From Hibiscus mutabilis (lineage: Eukaryota; Streptophyta; Magnoliopsida; Malvales; Malvaceae): DNA of 64,000 bases. The translations under genes and the position numbers were made by a program. Location of the stretch: assembly GCA_019671005.1 (NCBI GenBank), contig CM033752.1, positions 5,456,001 through 5,520,000 on the forward strand, in the 5' to 3' direction. Below are positions 45,096-56,671 of the stretch, one piece after another (within the stretch, counting starts at the first letter, position 1; each line of letters opens with the position of its first letter). The notes under the pieces were generated by a model. That model was not told where the DNA came from, did not search any database, and was given only the letters and a program-made list of their open reading frames with translations.

Positions 45096-46175
45096 TTGGA
45101 ACGAGAAATATCTGCACTAGAAAAGGAAATTCAAGAAGGAAACCTAAATTCTGCCTTGTTAGCTAGTCTAAGAAAGCTAGAGGTGGATCTATGGAAAGAG
45201 TATAGAAGGGAGGAGAGTGCTTGGCTGCAAAAATCTAGATTGCACTGGTTTAAAGTTGAGGATAGAAATACACGTTTTCTCCATCTTTCGGCCTCTGTAA
45301 GACGTCGCGTGAACAATATCAGTTGTCTGAAGATCAATGGGTCATTTATATAAGATCCGTCACTTGTCAAGTTAGCTATTAAAGATCATTTTAGTAAGGC
45401 ATGCAATCTGGTTAATGCCTTGGAAGTAGTTGAAATGAAGCTCAATTTCAATAAAATCAGTGCAGATCAGTGTATGCTCTTTGAAAGTAAATTCACTGAA
45501 GATGAAGTTAGGGCAGCTCTTTCGTCTGCAGAAAGTAATAGGGTTCCGGAGCCAGATGGCTTCAACCTTGGTTTTCTCAAGAAATTTTGGGATCATCTTA
45601 AAGGGGATGTGATGCGGTTCTTTGATGATTTTTTCTATGGCCGTAATTGGGAAGAAAAGATTAATCACTCCTTTATTACCCATATTCCCAAGGTAATAAA
45701 TCCTAATTCTCTAGATGAATTCTGGCCTATCAGTCTTGTAGGGGGAATATACAAAATCCTAGCAAAGGTTTTGTCTAGAAGAATCTGTCCTTGCTTGGAC
45801 CAATTAGTTGGGGAGTCTCAATTTGCTTTTATCCCAGGGAGGCAAATCCTAGACCGCTCTCTCATCGCGAATGAAGCTATTAATTTTATGATGAAATTCA
45901 GATTGAAAGGTATTGCGTTCAAAATTGATTTTCATAAGGTCTATGATATTTTTTTATTTGGGTTATTAAGAAGTGTGGGTTTGGTGATAGATGGTGTTCA
46001 TGGATATTTCAATGCATCTCTGCGGCTTCGATTTCGGTCCTTGTTAATGGCTCCCCTACTGAGGCTTTTTCCTCATCAAAAGGTCTTCGGCAAGGATGCC
46101 CCTTCTTTCCGCTGCTCTTTAACTTAGTGGGAGAAGCCTTGAATTTGATGCTTTCTAATGCTGTCCAGATCCGAC
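45096..46175 (+). pseudogene. LINE ORF2 reverse transcriptase, first part
   Basis: Follows the endonuclease. The linker reads WLQKSRLHWFKVEDRNTRFL (about 45225-45285). RT blocks start with PEPDGFNLGFLKKFW, then ITHIPKVINPNSLDEFWPIS (usually RPIS), LSRRICPCLDQLVGESQFAF and IPGRQILDRSL. KIDFHKVYD carries the first catalytic Asp region (family form KxDxxKAYD). A frameshift follows near 46080, with GLRQGCPLS legible in another frame, and then GEALNLMLSNAVQIRLF up to the insertion point at 46175-46180. A TAA at 45351 splits the linker from the RT. Confidence 0.88.
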
Positions 46176-46769
46176 TATTTTATAACCCACTTGACCCGGC
46201 CTAGACGTTAAACCCGAACTAAGAAGATCAAATGCAAACCCGAACTATCATACTCGAATTACGGTATATATATTTTTTTCTTTTTACTTATCTAGATGCA
46301 TTATTAAGACCTATGGTGTTCATACAAGCAGCAGTTCAGTTTTCATTAGATACGAACATCGATAAGACACTCAATTATAAATATAAGCATTCTAGGGATT
46401 AAAATGCAAATCTGAATAATTACAGGAACTTATACAAGTTTTAGGTTACCAATACTTAATGAATCATATTTCATGCTAGCGTGTCAGATTTCAGCTCAAA
46501 CGGATAACATATAAGCATCCAATATAGCAAAATATGAAATTAAGGACTAAATCGTATAACTTCCAAAGCACATGAACTAACACTATTATAAAAGCATCTT
46601 ACATCAGTTAAGTACACAATGAGCATGCTTGCAAAATCTCAAGTCAAACGGACATCATTTACTTATTCAATTGCTGCAACAACATTTGGTGACTAAAATC
46701 CAAAGAATCTAAACTTGGTATAGCTAATTAACTGAATAAACAATCGACCGTACTAGTACACGGGCTACC

Positions 46770-46945
46770 ATACCGATATAGGCAAACATTGAAGCAAATA
46801 TTAGAATCGGTACGCAACAAGGCGTACCAGTACGCAGTTATACGTGCCAAAACCCGGTCGTGCGTACCGGTACCCACGAGCAATACTGACCACTGGAATG
46901 GCCCCGCATACCGGTACTAAATATTGAGCATACCGATACGGGCTG
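46770..46945 (-). repeat. GTACCGGTAC motif cluster in the solo LTR
   Basis: Variants ATACCGATAC, CGTACCAGTACG, CGTACCGGTACC and ATACCGGTAC. It is the counterpart of the cluster at 11383-11790. Confidence 0.75.
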
Positions 46946-48104
46946 GTCCAAATTTCATCTTAGGGGATTCGAATCCCAAATCGAACATATCCAAATTACA
47001 TACAAACAACCTTGTCTAGCACCTAAAATTATGTCATCATTAAACAAATAGGCACAATTAATCAACACAATTCATATTCATACAAGTAATCTAGAGGCAT
47101 GGTTCCTAACAATATAAAGCATTGTCCAATAAGCACGAAATGGTCAAGACCACAAACATAGGTTATAGATCAACTAAGAAATAGAAGCATATACGTACAC
47201 TTAGCACACAAGCAATCAATCCAATCATTATTTAAACCATTTTAAATCATTATATCATAACCATCAAATGTACTTGGCATTAAATGAAACCAACATCGTA
47301 CACTTTAAATATGTCATCATCCAACATGGTATAAACTCTGACCATATAATCAAGCCTTATACAAACTAATATCGCAACGATTAACCCACATTGCCTTATT
47401 ACAAAATAATGATAACACCATAAAACATACTCTTTAGAACGCTTGTCTTGGGATCACTTCTTGCCTCGAACCAAAATCCCACATACACTTAGGAACCATT
47501 TCCCAATAAACACATTTAACAAAACATTTCCATATGCAAAACACATTGCCCAAGGCAACGACTACAATAGACTTAGGAACCATTTCCCAATAAACTTAAG
47601 CATCCATATACTCAATAAATCATTGCATATATTTTAAATGATGCATAAAATAGTAAAAAAATTAATCCATACTTTTAAACCAAAACATGTAATTCAAGTC
47701 TCATATCAAACCGATATTCAAAAGTTGAATTAAGGGAAAATTTACTTCCGAGCTTAGCTAAGCTTGCTAGGCTTTAACTAAACTCCCAAAGCCATAATTT
47801 AAACATCTTTAAAGTAACAAAACACATTTGCACTCACCAACTTGTTATCGTCTCGATGTCAACGTCTCGACGCCTAACGGAAAATCGTCCAAACGCTTGT
47901 CATCTTTCACAAGAAAATGCAAGGGTCAATATAAATTGAACCCCACCAAAGTGACCACTTTATTATAGCACCTCCCTTGTACATCACACAACAAATATTC
48001 AAACCACTTGTATTTCCCTAACTCAATTACGACACCTCGTCTAATACGCACCACCTAGAGCGAAATTCTAATCTTCTTTCTTTTCTTTTTAAACCACTAC
48101 GCGC

Positions 48105-48107
<3 letters not shown>

Positions 48108-48166
<59 letters not shown>
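48108..48166. repeat. AT microsatellite, insertion target of the gag-only element
   Basis: An (AT)n run of more than 25 units. The nested element starts at 48167, and a shorter ATATATATATAA remains on its other side (53489-53500). Confidence 0.9.
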
Positions 48167-48169
<3 letters not shown>

Positions 48170-49253
48170 CACGGACCAAACTTTTAGGATCGAGACATTG
48201 GCGCGAGCATCAAATATAGAGGTTGTGCGCAATGCAACGGGCTTGCCAAATGTGGCCCAGCACTCGGAGAATGGCGAGGACCATACCTTTGGGACCAAGG
48301 CGTTAGCGCAAAAATCAGCTAAAGAAGGTTTGCGCGGTGTAACGAGCTTGCCAAGATCATTAGACTTGGCCCAACACTTGGAGGAAGGCGTGGACCAAAC
48401 CTTTGGGACCGAGGCATTGGCGCAAGAATCAGCCAAAGAGGGTTTGCGCGGTGTAACGGGCTTGCCAAGACCATCACACTTGGCCCGGCACTTGGAGATT
48501 GCTAGAAAGCCCACAAGACTTAGCCAAATCCATGAAGGATTCAGGAGGGTAATTTGGTCAAAGCATTATCCATTTATTTGAATATAATGTGTAGATAATG
48601 TTTGTGATAATTAGAGACTTAAAATTTGAATTGAGATTAGATAAGATAAGATCAATCTCGACCGTCGATGTAATTTAAACTGAGCGTTGGATGTAGGGGA
48701 GTTCAACTATAAATAGAGGCTCCCTCCTCACTTGTAAATCATCTCATATTCAGTTCACTTCACTTTGAGTAATACAAGAAGCATTTACTCTAAAACTCTT
48801 TGAGTGTTCTTTATTGTTCTTGAGTGTTCTTCGTTGTTCTAGCTGTCAATCTCTTTCTGTTGTTCTTTGATTAGCTTTCGCTTAGAACGATCTTTCGTTC
48901 GAGGGCTTCGAGGAGTGTTTGATCTTCCGGAGCGAGAATCCTGGCTGAGTTAGGTGTTTGTCGAGAGATCTTCACCTACCGTGACAAGGTACTTCAGGGT
49001 GACTTAGCAGACGTTTCAACCGAGAAAGCGACTAAGGTCCGGCACGATTCGTCTGGCAAAGGTCTAGCCCGCGATACAAGTGGTGTCCGTGACAAGATCC
49101 ATCGAAACTTGGAGTGCTTGTCGAAGCCGTTGTCGAGCAAGAGTACTCACAAGGCTGGTTGAAGGCTAACTTAGGCGTAGGAATCGACTGATTTGCGTCG
49201 AAGGCGTCTAAGGCCGCACGGATCAGCTAGAGTCAAAATCTAGCCCCGTGACA
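48167..49253 (+). repeat. 5' LTR of the gag-only element
   Basis: 1087 bp. Differs from the 3' LTR by few substitutions and small indels, e.g. ACATTGGCGCGAG near 48195 is absent from the other copy. It contains two diverged ~120-bp direct repeats (GGACCATACCTTTGGGACCA / GGACCAAACCTTTGGGACCG). Confidence 0.93.
48708..48715 (+). promoter_or_regulatory. TATA box in 5' LTR
   Basis: TATAAATA in AACTATAAATAGAGGCTCCC, a textbook plant LTR core promoter. The same site lies at 52930-52937 in the 3' LTR. Confidence 0.8.
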
Positions 49254-49255
49254 AG

Positions 49256-49267
49256 TAGTATTAGAGC
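49256..49267 (+). other. Primer-binding site of the gag-only element
   Basis: TAGTATTAGAGC, 10 of 12 bases to the initiator-Met form TGGTATCAGAGC, two bases after the LTR. Confidence 0.75.
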
Positions 49268-49546
49268 AGAGCCGTGAGAGTTGGTAACAGAGAGAGCCAC
49301 AAGAGGTGGAATCAGAGAAGTACTTTGATAAGTGCTATCCGAGTGAGTCGAGGAAGGGACTTGCGTTCGAGCCAGCTCGCAGTTGCAGTCAAGCGTGGTG
49401 GTGACTTGTGTTCAAGCCAACTTGTAGGTGCAGTCAAGTGTGGTGGATTCCAGCTTGTAGTTGCAGTTAAGCGTGGTGGTGGTTTGCGTTCGAGTTAGTC
49501 AAAGAGATTAGTGATCAGACTAGTTCGTGGCAAAGTGGTGATTGAG

Positions 49547-51994
49547 ATGGCACCAAAGAAGAAGACACTGACAATGGACGATGTAAGAAAAACTCTGAAT
49601 GAATTTGACGAGAGGAGCAACCGTCTTGAAAATAAGGTACAATCGAATCTTGAATTCATAATAGTTGTGGAGGCTGGGGTCGATAAACTCTTGGACTTCG
49701 AGAAGGAGGCCAAGGTGGCGTTTGAACAGCTAGAGTCAGTAAACCTTGAGAAGCTGGGTTCGTTGGATATTGAGATGTTAGAGTCTCTAGAAGGGATCTA
49801 GGAGGAGGTTCAATGGGCTCTTAATGGCTTGGATGTGAAGATATCTGAGCGTGGCGATTCCTTAGAGGCTGCAGTAGAAACTCTAAGAGAGGAGGCCAAA
49901 AAGACCCAGAGTGTTGTGGAATCACGTCTTGAAAAGTTAGAGTCCATGGAGGGCAAGTTCAATGACGAGACGCAACGCATCCTCAACGAGTTAAAGGTAG
50001 TTTGAGAGAGTTGTGCTTGTGAAGCCAAGATGGTGGATTTGCAAAAAGCGGATGATTCTTCCAAGGAGGAAACCGCGAAGGAGATCCAAGAAGTTCTCAA
50101 CTCGGTGTACGAGAAGTTGAACCAACAAGGTAATTCCCTTCAAGATGCAGTGGAGGCAATGAAGGCGGAATTAGAGTCGTTGGGAAAGAGGGTTATTAGA
50201 CTTGAGAAATCTGAATAGGAGGCCAAGCAGACCCAAGGTGTTTTCGAGTCTCGTCTTGACGAAGTAGAGTCCATAGATGACCGGTTCAAGGACGAGACAC
50301 GAGAAGTTCTCAACAAGTTGGTGACTGTTCGAGGGAGTAATGCTAGTGAAGCTGAGATGGAAGCTTTGCGAAAAGAAGTGGATGAGCTCAAGAGGGAGCT
50401 GCTCAGTTGCAAGATGGCAATGAGTGAATGTGATGCGCTCAAGACCTTCTTAGAGGGATTTAGACCGGGGGCGAAGCTCGCAGTAGAGCATGGAGATGCC
50501 CAGAGACTTTCAGAGGCTTTTGTTGTTGCCGAACCTCTGACCGAGCCCGCAGAATGCAAGCAGGCTAGTGTTGAGTCAACCAGACCCAATTCGAGAGACA
50601 AGGGGAATGGTGAGGCTAAGTCCGTGCCAGAAAAGAAGGGGATCAAGAAGTTGAAGTGCTACTTCTGTGATGGTCCTCATTTGATAAGGGGATGTCCCGA
50701 GAAGAACCGCCTAGCTGCCATGGTGAAGACAGCAAACGAGTCAAAGGGTGAAGTAGCGAGACTTTGGGCGATTGCGTGTGTCAATGCCGCCAAGCGGAGT
50801 GAGAACCGTGGTTCGACTACGAGTGTCAAAGTAGTCAAGCCAGCGATGAGACTTGGGGCGATTGTGAGTGTCAATGCCGCCAAGCGAAGTGAGAGCCGTG
50901 GTTCAACTACGAGTGCCAAAGTAGTCCAGCCAGTGGTGAGACTTGGTGCGATAGCAAGTGAGGAAGCTGTCAAGCCGAGGGTAAAGACGAGGCGATTGAG
51001 GTGCTACCGATGTAAGGGACCTCATAAGTTGCAAAGATACCCGTTTCGAGCCAAGCGGTCCGAGGGACAGGACAAGGCCAAGAGTAAAGAGCCTGTGAAA
51101 CTTGGTTCCGAGTTGTTTAGTTCTGCCAAGGTAAGCGGAGACCATGAGCAGAATGGGTTGAAGATGTCTAAGAAGGTTGGAAAAGAGCTTGCCGAGAATG
51201 TTCGAGTGAAGAACATTACTTTTGAGACCAGTACAGTATCGAAGGGGGTTGAGCCGTCGAGGGACATAGCAACCGTTAAGATGCCACCTATGGGCAAGGT
51301 GGGAAAGAAGCGAAGGACTTCGAGGAAGAAGTGCTGACGCAAGTTGAAGCAACTAGAGTGCTACCAGTGTAAGGGGCCTCACAAATTGCGAGATTGCCTG
51401 GATCGAGTCAAGCCATCCAATGAGTTGGGTGAGCCCGAAGAGAGCGAGGCTGCATCGCTTGATCCGATAATGTCGAGTTCTGCCAAGGCCAAGGGGGACC
51501 GAAAGCAGAAAGGGGTAACCATGTCTGAGAAGGCTACCGATGAGCTTGCCGAGGATGTTCGGGGTAAGAACATCACTTTTGAGACCATTGTAGAGTCGAA
51601 GGGGGCCAAGCTGTTAAGGGACATAGTAACCGTGGAGACACCACCAATGGGCAAGGTGGGAAACGATCGACGAACTTTAGGTAGGAAGTGTCGACGCAAG
51701 AGAAAACACCGAACTTCAAGGAGAAAGGATCGATGCAAGAGAGCACCAAACTTCAAGTCAGAAGGGCGGATGCAACCAGAAGCAACGGACTTCAGGGAAG
51801 AAGAGCCGATGCAGAGTAACGCAACAGACTTTGTGGCGAAAGTGCCGATGCATGCAAAGAACTTCGATGAAGAAGGTTCAATGCATAGGGGGCCAGACTT
51901 CAAGGAGAAAGAAGGGCTGACCTGTTTTAGAGTAAATGTGATCGAGGAGAATGTACATCTCAAACACATTCCTAGTGTTTTTGGTTTTGATTAG
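49547..51994 (+). pseudogene. Gag-like protein with coiled coil and zinc knuckles
   Basis: One reading frame of about 816 codons from ATG 49547 (MAPKKKTLTMDDVRKTLNEF) to TAG 51992-51994. It is interrupted only by stops at 49799-49801 (TAG), 50003-50005 (TGA), 50216-50218 (TAG) and 51335-51337 (TGA), with no frameshift. The first ~280 residues are heptad-rich and coiled-coil-like with a repeated pattern (ESRLEKLES / ESRLDEVES). Zinc knuckles are CYFCDGPHLIRGC (about 50657-50697), a damaged CYRCKGPHKLQRY (about 51002) and CYQCKGPHKLRDC (about 51359-51400), all CX2CX3HX4C. A ~110-bp Lys/Ser/Val-rich repeat lies at 50770-50960. The C-terminus repeats degenerate xxFxEExxMQ units. Its expected role is RNA packaging. 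Confidence 0.85.
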
Positions 51995-52392
51995 CCATTG
52001 TTGATGAGCGTAGGTCAAGTACGACCTAGTCTTCAGTGCAGGGGAAATAAAGATTAGAAGAGACCTTTCAGAGTTCAAAGGGGCAAGCCAGAGTTGTCGA
52101 CGAATCTGAGAGTTCAGTCTGTGTTCAATGTTGTGACGACTTCCAAGTCTTTGCCGCAGGACCAAGTGGGTCTGAGTCGAGGTAAATCAGAGTTTGTGGG
52201 GGAATGCTCCTACAGGGGAGATGTATCAAGAGGCGTCTTAGCACGCGATATTCAACAACAGTTTGAGTCGAGGCGAGCAGTTCATATGGGGGAATTGCAT
52301 GAAGCCGAGGCATCGACGAGTAATCAAGTTGACCCTGCCCATGATCGTTCGAGTGCAGCGGCGAGGGCGTCGCTAAGTCAAGTGGGGGAGAA
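51995..52392 (+). other. Tail of the gag-only element's open frame
   Basis: The same frame as gag stays open apart from the stop at 51992 and one TAG near 52055. It runs through SLSQVGENV to the LTR border and ends a few codons inside the LTR. The meaning is unclear: it could be the remnant of a pol C-terminus that sat next to the PPT in the autonomous ancestor. Confidence 0.5.
52384..52392 (+). other. Polypurine tract
   Basis: GGGGGAGAA immediately before the 3' LTR start TGTCACGG, the site of plus-strand priming. Confidence 0.8.
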
Positions 52393-53488
52393 TGTCACGG
52401 ACCAAACTTTTCGGATCGAGCATCAAATATAGAGGTTGTGCGCAATGCAACGGGCTTGCCAAATGTGGCCCAGCACTCGGAGAATGGCGAGGACCATACC
52501 TTTGGGACCAAGGTGTTAGCGCAAGAATCAGCTAAAGAAGGTTTGCGCGGTGTAACGAGCTTGCCAAGATCATTAGACTTGGCCCAGCACTTAGAGGAAG
52601 GCGTGGACCAAACCTTTGGGACCGAGGCATTGGCGCAAGAATCAGCCAAAGAGGGTTTGCGCGGTGTAACGGGCTTGCCGGGACCATCACACTTGGCCCG
52701 ACACTTGGAGAATGCTAGAAAGCCCGCAAGCCCACAAGACTTAGCCAAATCCATGGAGGATTCAGGAGGGTAATTTAGTCAAAGCATTATCCATTTATTT
52801 GAATATAATGTGTAGATAATGTTTGTGATAATTAGAGACTTGAAATTTGAATTGAGATTAGATAAGATAAAATCAATCTCGACCGTCGATGTAATTTAAA
52901 CTGAGCCGTTGGATGTAGGGGAGTTCAACTATAAATAGAGGCTCCCTCCTCACTTGTAAATCATCTCATATTCAGTTCACTTCACTTTGAGTAATACAAG
53001 AAGCATTTACTCTAAAACTCTTTGAGTGTTCTTTATTGTTCTTTGTTGTTCTTGAGTGTTCTTCGTTGTTCTAGCTGCCAATCTCTTTCTGTTGTTCTTT
53101 GATTAGCTTTCGCTTAGAACGATCTTTCGTTCGAGGGCTTCGAGGAGTGTTTGATCTTCCGGAGCGAGAATCCTGGCTGAGTTAGGTGTTTTTCGAGAGA
53201 TCTTCACCTAAGACCGTGACAAGGTACTTCAGGGTGACTTAGCAGACGTTTCAACCGAGAAAGCGACTAAGGTCCGGCACGATTCGTCTGGCAAAGGTCT
53301 AGCCCGCGACACAAGTGGTGTCCGTGACAAGATCCATCGAAACCTGGAGTGCTTGTCGAAGCCGTTGTCGAGCAGGAGTACTCACAAGGCTGGTTGAAGG
53401 CCGACTTAGGCGTAGGAATCGACTGATTTGCGTCGAAGGCGTCTAAGGCCGCACGGATCAGCTAGAGTCAAAATCTAGCCCCGTGACA
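52393..53488 (+). repeat. 3' LTR of the gag-only element
   Basis: 1096 bp, TGTCACGG...CCGTGACA. Its extra bases relative to the 5' LTR include GCAAGCCC near 52730 and a TTCTTTGTTG insert near 53040. Confidence 0.93.
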
Positions 53489-54636
53489 ATATATATATAA
53501 TGGGCAGCAGCCGCACACTCCCTGATCACGCCCTGCTATGGCCATTTAATTTCTCCTTTTTTTAACATTTGTTTACTAATCGAAATGGCAGCAGCAGCAA
53601 CCATTCCCTACCTTGCGCACACCTCTGCTTTGCACGCTCGACTTTATCATTCGATCCCTTTTTTAGCTACCAACATCCTTGCGAGCATTTCATCGAACAA
53701 GTGCAAAGCACATTAATATGTGATATAATAATTCAATCAACCATTCTAATAATCACCCCATTCAAGAACTCAAATATAAAATTGACCAATTAGATTAATT
53801 TAGGAATCAATTTTATAAAATCGATATTAAATTTCATCTTACCCAAAATATTAACTATCAATCCAACCAAAACATCTTGATTTTATCTATCAAATCAAAA
53901 TCACCATTTATCATCCAAAAAAACTTATAAATCAAATTAAATTCGTTTGGATTCATTAACTCCAATAGAAATGATAGATAATCAATTAAAAACAATTAAA
54001 AAATCTTTAAGAATCAAGAGCTTACTCAATTGGTAGGAAAAATGGAAGTTGAATATATCATACTCTAATTGAACTTGAATTCCAAGAAGATTTGATGAAG
54101 ACTACTAGCTCTTGCTAGATTGATGATTAGAAATCATTTAAGATATAAAAGAGATGAAAATAAAAAAGGAAAATCAATGTTCTTTAAATTGTGTTTGGCA
54201 AATTTAAGAGAGAAAATAAAAGGAAAAGCTTAGATATGTTTTCCCATCTTTGGGAAAATATTAACCGTCATCTTTTTTTTGTTGTTAAAAATGAGAGGAA
54301 AAAAATATATTAATAATTAATTTAATAATCCCATTAAAATATCGCTTTAATTCATTTTTACAACATTGTCATTATTAATATTTTATAACCTTTTACAAAA
54401 TAGTTACTATTTAATTTAATATTAAATCAATCCATTTAAAATTACCCAAATTCAATTTCTTCCTTAATTACACTCATTGAATATATTTTCAAAAAATATT
54501 TGCCACGATAAATTTATCAAAAATCAATTTAATCAACCAAAATTATTTTTTCCGAAATTAATTAATTAGCTAAAATTTAATAAAAAATTCTAACCACCCG
54601 AATCTTCTAGCCCGTTTTCGGGAATGTTACATGTTT

Positions 54637-55242
54637 TCTGGTGTCCCAATTGGTTGGAATGATAATTGTATGGAGATTTCTTATCTTCAGTTTGCGGATG
54701 ACCTGTTGATTTTTTGTGGCGATTCGGAAGGGCAAGTCCATAATGCGAAAAGGGTAGTCCGTGTATTTGAACTAGCCTCGGATCTTAAATTAAACTTGAA
54801 AAAAAGCAGGATTTTTTTGGGGCTGCCCTTGGGAGCTTGCCACAACTCTGTTGCATTATGGGATCCGGTTATCAATAAGTTTATAAGAAGATTGGAAGGA
54901 TGGAAGCCTAAGTTGTTGTCTATTGGTAGTAGGCTCACCCTTATCAAATCAATTCTTTCAAGCCTGCCTATCTACTACTTGTCCTTGTTTCAATTGCCGA
55001 CTCCAGTCTCATCTCGTTTAAATAGGCTTATGGCTAATTTCCTTTGGGTGGGAGGGGGGGGGGTGCCGAGAAGTCTAAAATTCATTGGGTAAAGTGGGAT
55101 ACTGTCTGCTCTAACTATTCTAAAGATGGCCTTGGTGTTGCAGATTTGGATTTAACAAATCGGGCTTTATTGAGTAAATGGTGTTGGCGTTTTGGGAATG
55201 AGCCTAATTGGTTTTGGCGTCGGTGTATCACTTGTAAATAAC
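54637..55242 (+). pseudogene. LINE ORF2 reverse transcriptase, second part
   Basis: Resumes after the solo LTR with SGVPIGWNDN, then the catalytic box QFADDLLIFC (FADD, about 54690-54720), FELASDLKLNLKKSRIFLG, RLEGWKPKLLSIGSRLTLIK and SSLPIYYLSLFQLP. A run of ten G at 55054-55063 shifts the frame. The next frame continues KIHWVKWDTVCSN, GLGVADLDLTNRALLSKWCW and RFGNEPNWFWRRC, ending TAA at 55239-55241. These blocks are the thumb and connection of plant L1 RTs. Confidence 0.9.
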
Positions 55243-55259
55243 CTGTTGGTAACTCTGGT

Positions 55260-56671
55260 TTGTTGCCTTCTTCCTCTTTATCTAAATCTACTTCTTGGAT
55301 TTGGAAAGAGATTATAAAATCAGCTTTTAGCGACGATATCGTTGGCCACTGTTTTCATTCTAATCTAGCTTTGCAGGTAGAAGATGGAAAGTCCATTCTT
55401 TTTTTGGAGGACCCGTGGATAGTCGATGCTCCTCTAAAGGTGCTGTTCCCTCGTATTTATGCCTTGTCTTTGGTTAAAACAAGTATGATCTCTGATTTTG
55501 GCTCCAAAACCCCCTCGGGTTGGAGTTGGAATATTCAATTACGTATAGATTTACTTGATTGGGAAGTATACCAGTGGAATGATCTTCTGCATAAACTAGA
55601 GAACTTTAAGGGAAGCATTCTAGATCATGATTGGGTTTGTGGGAATGGTTCGAGTGACGGTGCTTTTTCTGTGAAGTCGTTGAAGCCATTGCTAGCTGGG
55701 CCGGTGCCACCAAAGTCTTTCTGGAATGAATTTGTTTGGATTGGGTTTGAACCACTGAAGGTTGAGTTATTTGTTTGGCTCGTAATGTTGAGGCGAGTTC
55801 CTGTTAGAGTAGAGTTGGTTAAGTGGGGAGTTGCATCTATTACTAACGTCGAGTGCCCATTCTGTCATCTTGGTTCGAAATCTATAACCCATTTATTCTT
55901 CTCTTGTGACTTCGTATGATGTCTATGGATGTATTTTTTCTATTCTGTGGGTATTACAACTATCCTTCCACATGATCCGCGGGCTTTTCTTGAAACTTGG
56001 GGTGAGTTTTGTCCACCCTCCTATGCCATGGTATGGTCTTTTGTTCCATTTGCTGTATTGTGGTCTGTCTGGTTATATAGGAATGAGATTGTCTTTAAAG
56101 ATAAAGTCTTGGATTCCCTCCAAATGTTAATACTGATCAAACACCGACTCACATATTGAATTAAAGCAAGATGGCCTGGTGTAAACATATCACTTGATAA
56201 CTTGGAGGCAGATTTCATGTTAGCAGAGAACAAATGTTTTAAGGTTGGTGGGTCTCCTAAGTCTCCAAGTTGACAACCTCCTCCTCCTACCGGGTTTCTT
56301 AAACTCAGTGTAGATAGGGCTGTCGTTAGAGATGGATCTAGGGGAGGATCGGTCGTTTGATTAGAGACTGTATGGGAACTATGATCGCGCAATTCTCTGG
56401 AGCCCGTGGTCCTGGTCCTCCTGCGTTATTGGAGTTGACTGCTGTTCAGGTTGGATTGTCTTTGTTTCTTTCTTTGGATTTATGTAATCGGTTCCGCTTA
56501 ATTGTGGAATGTTATTGTAAGGCGGTGGTCAATTATGATCCCCCACATGCGTTATCCAGTTTGGTGTCCGAAATAGAGGACTTAATTAGAGGAAGTAATA
56601 TGATTTTACGGCTCATTCGCCGGTGCTGCAATATTGAATCCGATGAGTTAGCTAAAAAGGGCATTGACTAA
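55260..56671 (+). pseudogene. LINE ORF2 zf-RVT and RNase H domains
   Basis: 220 codons (55260-55919) with VEDGKSILFLEDPW, then the zf-RVT region: AFSVKSLKPLL, FWNEFVWIGFEPLKVELFVW and the Cys/His signature CPFCHLGSKSITHLFFSC, closed by a TGA at 55917-55919. After further breaks comes an RNase H-like region (56300-56671): FLKLSVD, then frameshifted LIRDCMGTMIAQFSG, LELTAVQVGLSLFLSLDL and a final IESDELAKKGID. Plant L1 elements often end in such an RNase H domain. Confidence 0.85.

Larger units (their letters stand above)
48167..53488 (+). mobile_element. Non-autonomous gag-only LTR retrotransposon (TR-GAG-like)
   Basis: 5.32 kb: LTR (48167-49253), PBS, 3.1-kb internal region with a gag-type frame only, polypurine tract and LTR (52393-53488). 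The LTRs begin TGTCACGG and end CCGTGACA and are near-identical, which points to a fairly recent insertion. No protease, RT, RNase H or integrase motif was found. This is the layout of TR-GAG elements, which must borrow enzymes from an autonomous partner. Confidence 0.88.
46181..54631 (-). mobile_element. Solo LTR of a Ty3/gypsy element inserted in the LINE RT
   Basis: Minus-oriented LTR of about 3.13 kb once its own nested insert (48167-53488) is removed. On the minus strand it starts TGTAACATTCCCGAAAACGG and ends AAGTGGGTTATA. The usual GGGTTACA end seen at 12187 is altered by one base. It is flanked by TATTT (46176-46180) and TGTTT (54632-54636), a 5-bp duplication with one change. Removing it restores the LINE frame (R-L-F then S-G-V-P-I-G). 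No internal region or second LTR is present. It has CGTACCGGTACC-type motifs at 46770-46945. Confidence 0.85.

Noticed and set aside
48089..48514. Leftward 141-codon ORF (and its twin at 52395-52754)
   Set aside because: Antisense frame through LTR direct repeats and the TA microsatellite; no family match, and it appears in both LTRs only because they are copies.
50140..50646. Leftward 168-codon Ser-rich ORF
   Set aside because: Shadow of the rightward gag coiled coil; Ser/Leu-rich antisense of Glu/Lys heptads.
51379..51969. Leftward 196-codon ORF
   Set aside because: Antisense of the C-terminal part of the gag frame.
48162..53493. Exact target duplication for the gag-only element
   Set aside because: The flanks are TATAT and ATATA inside a TA microsatellite, so the register cannot be proved.
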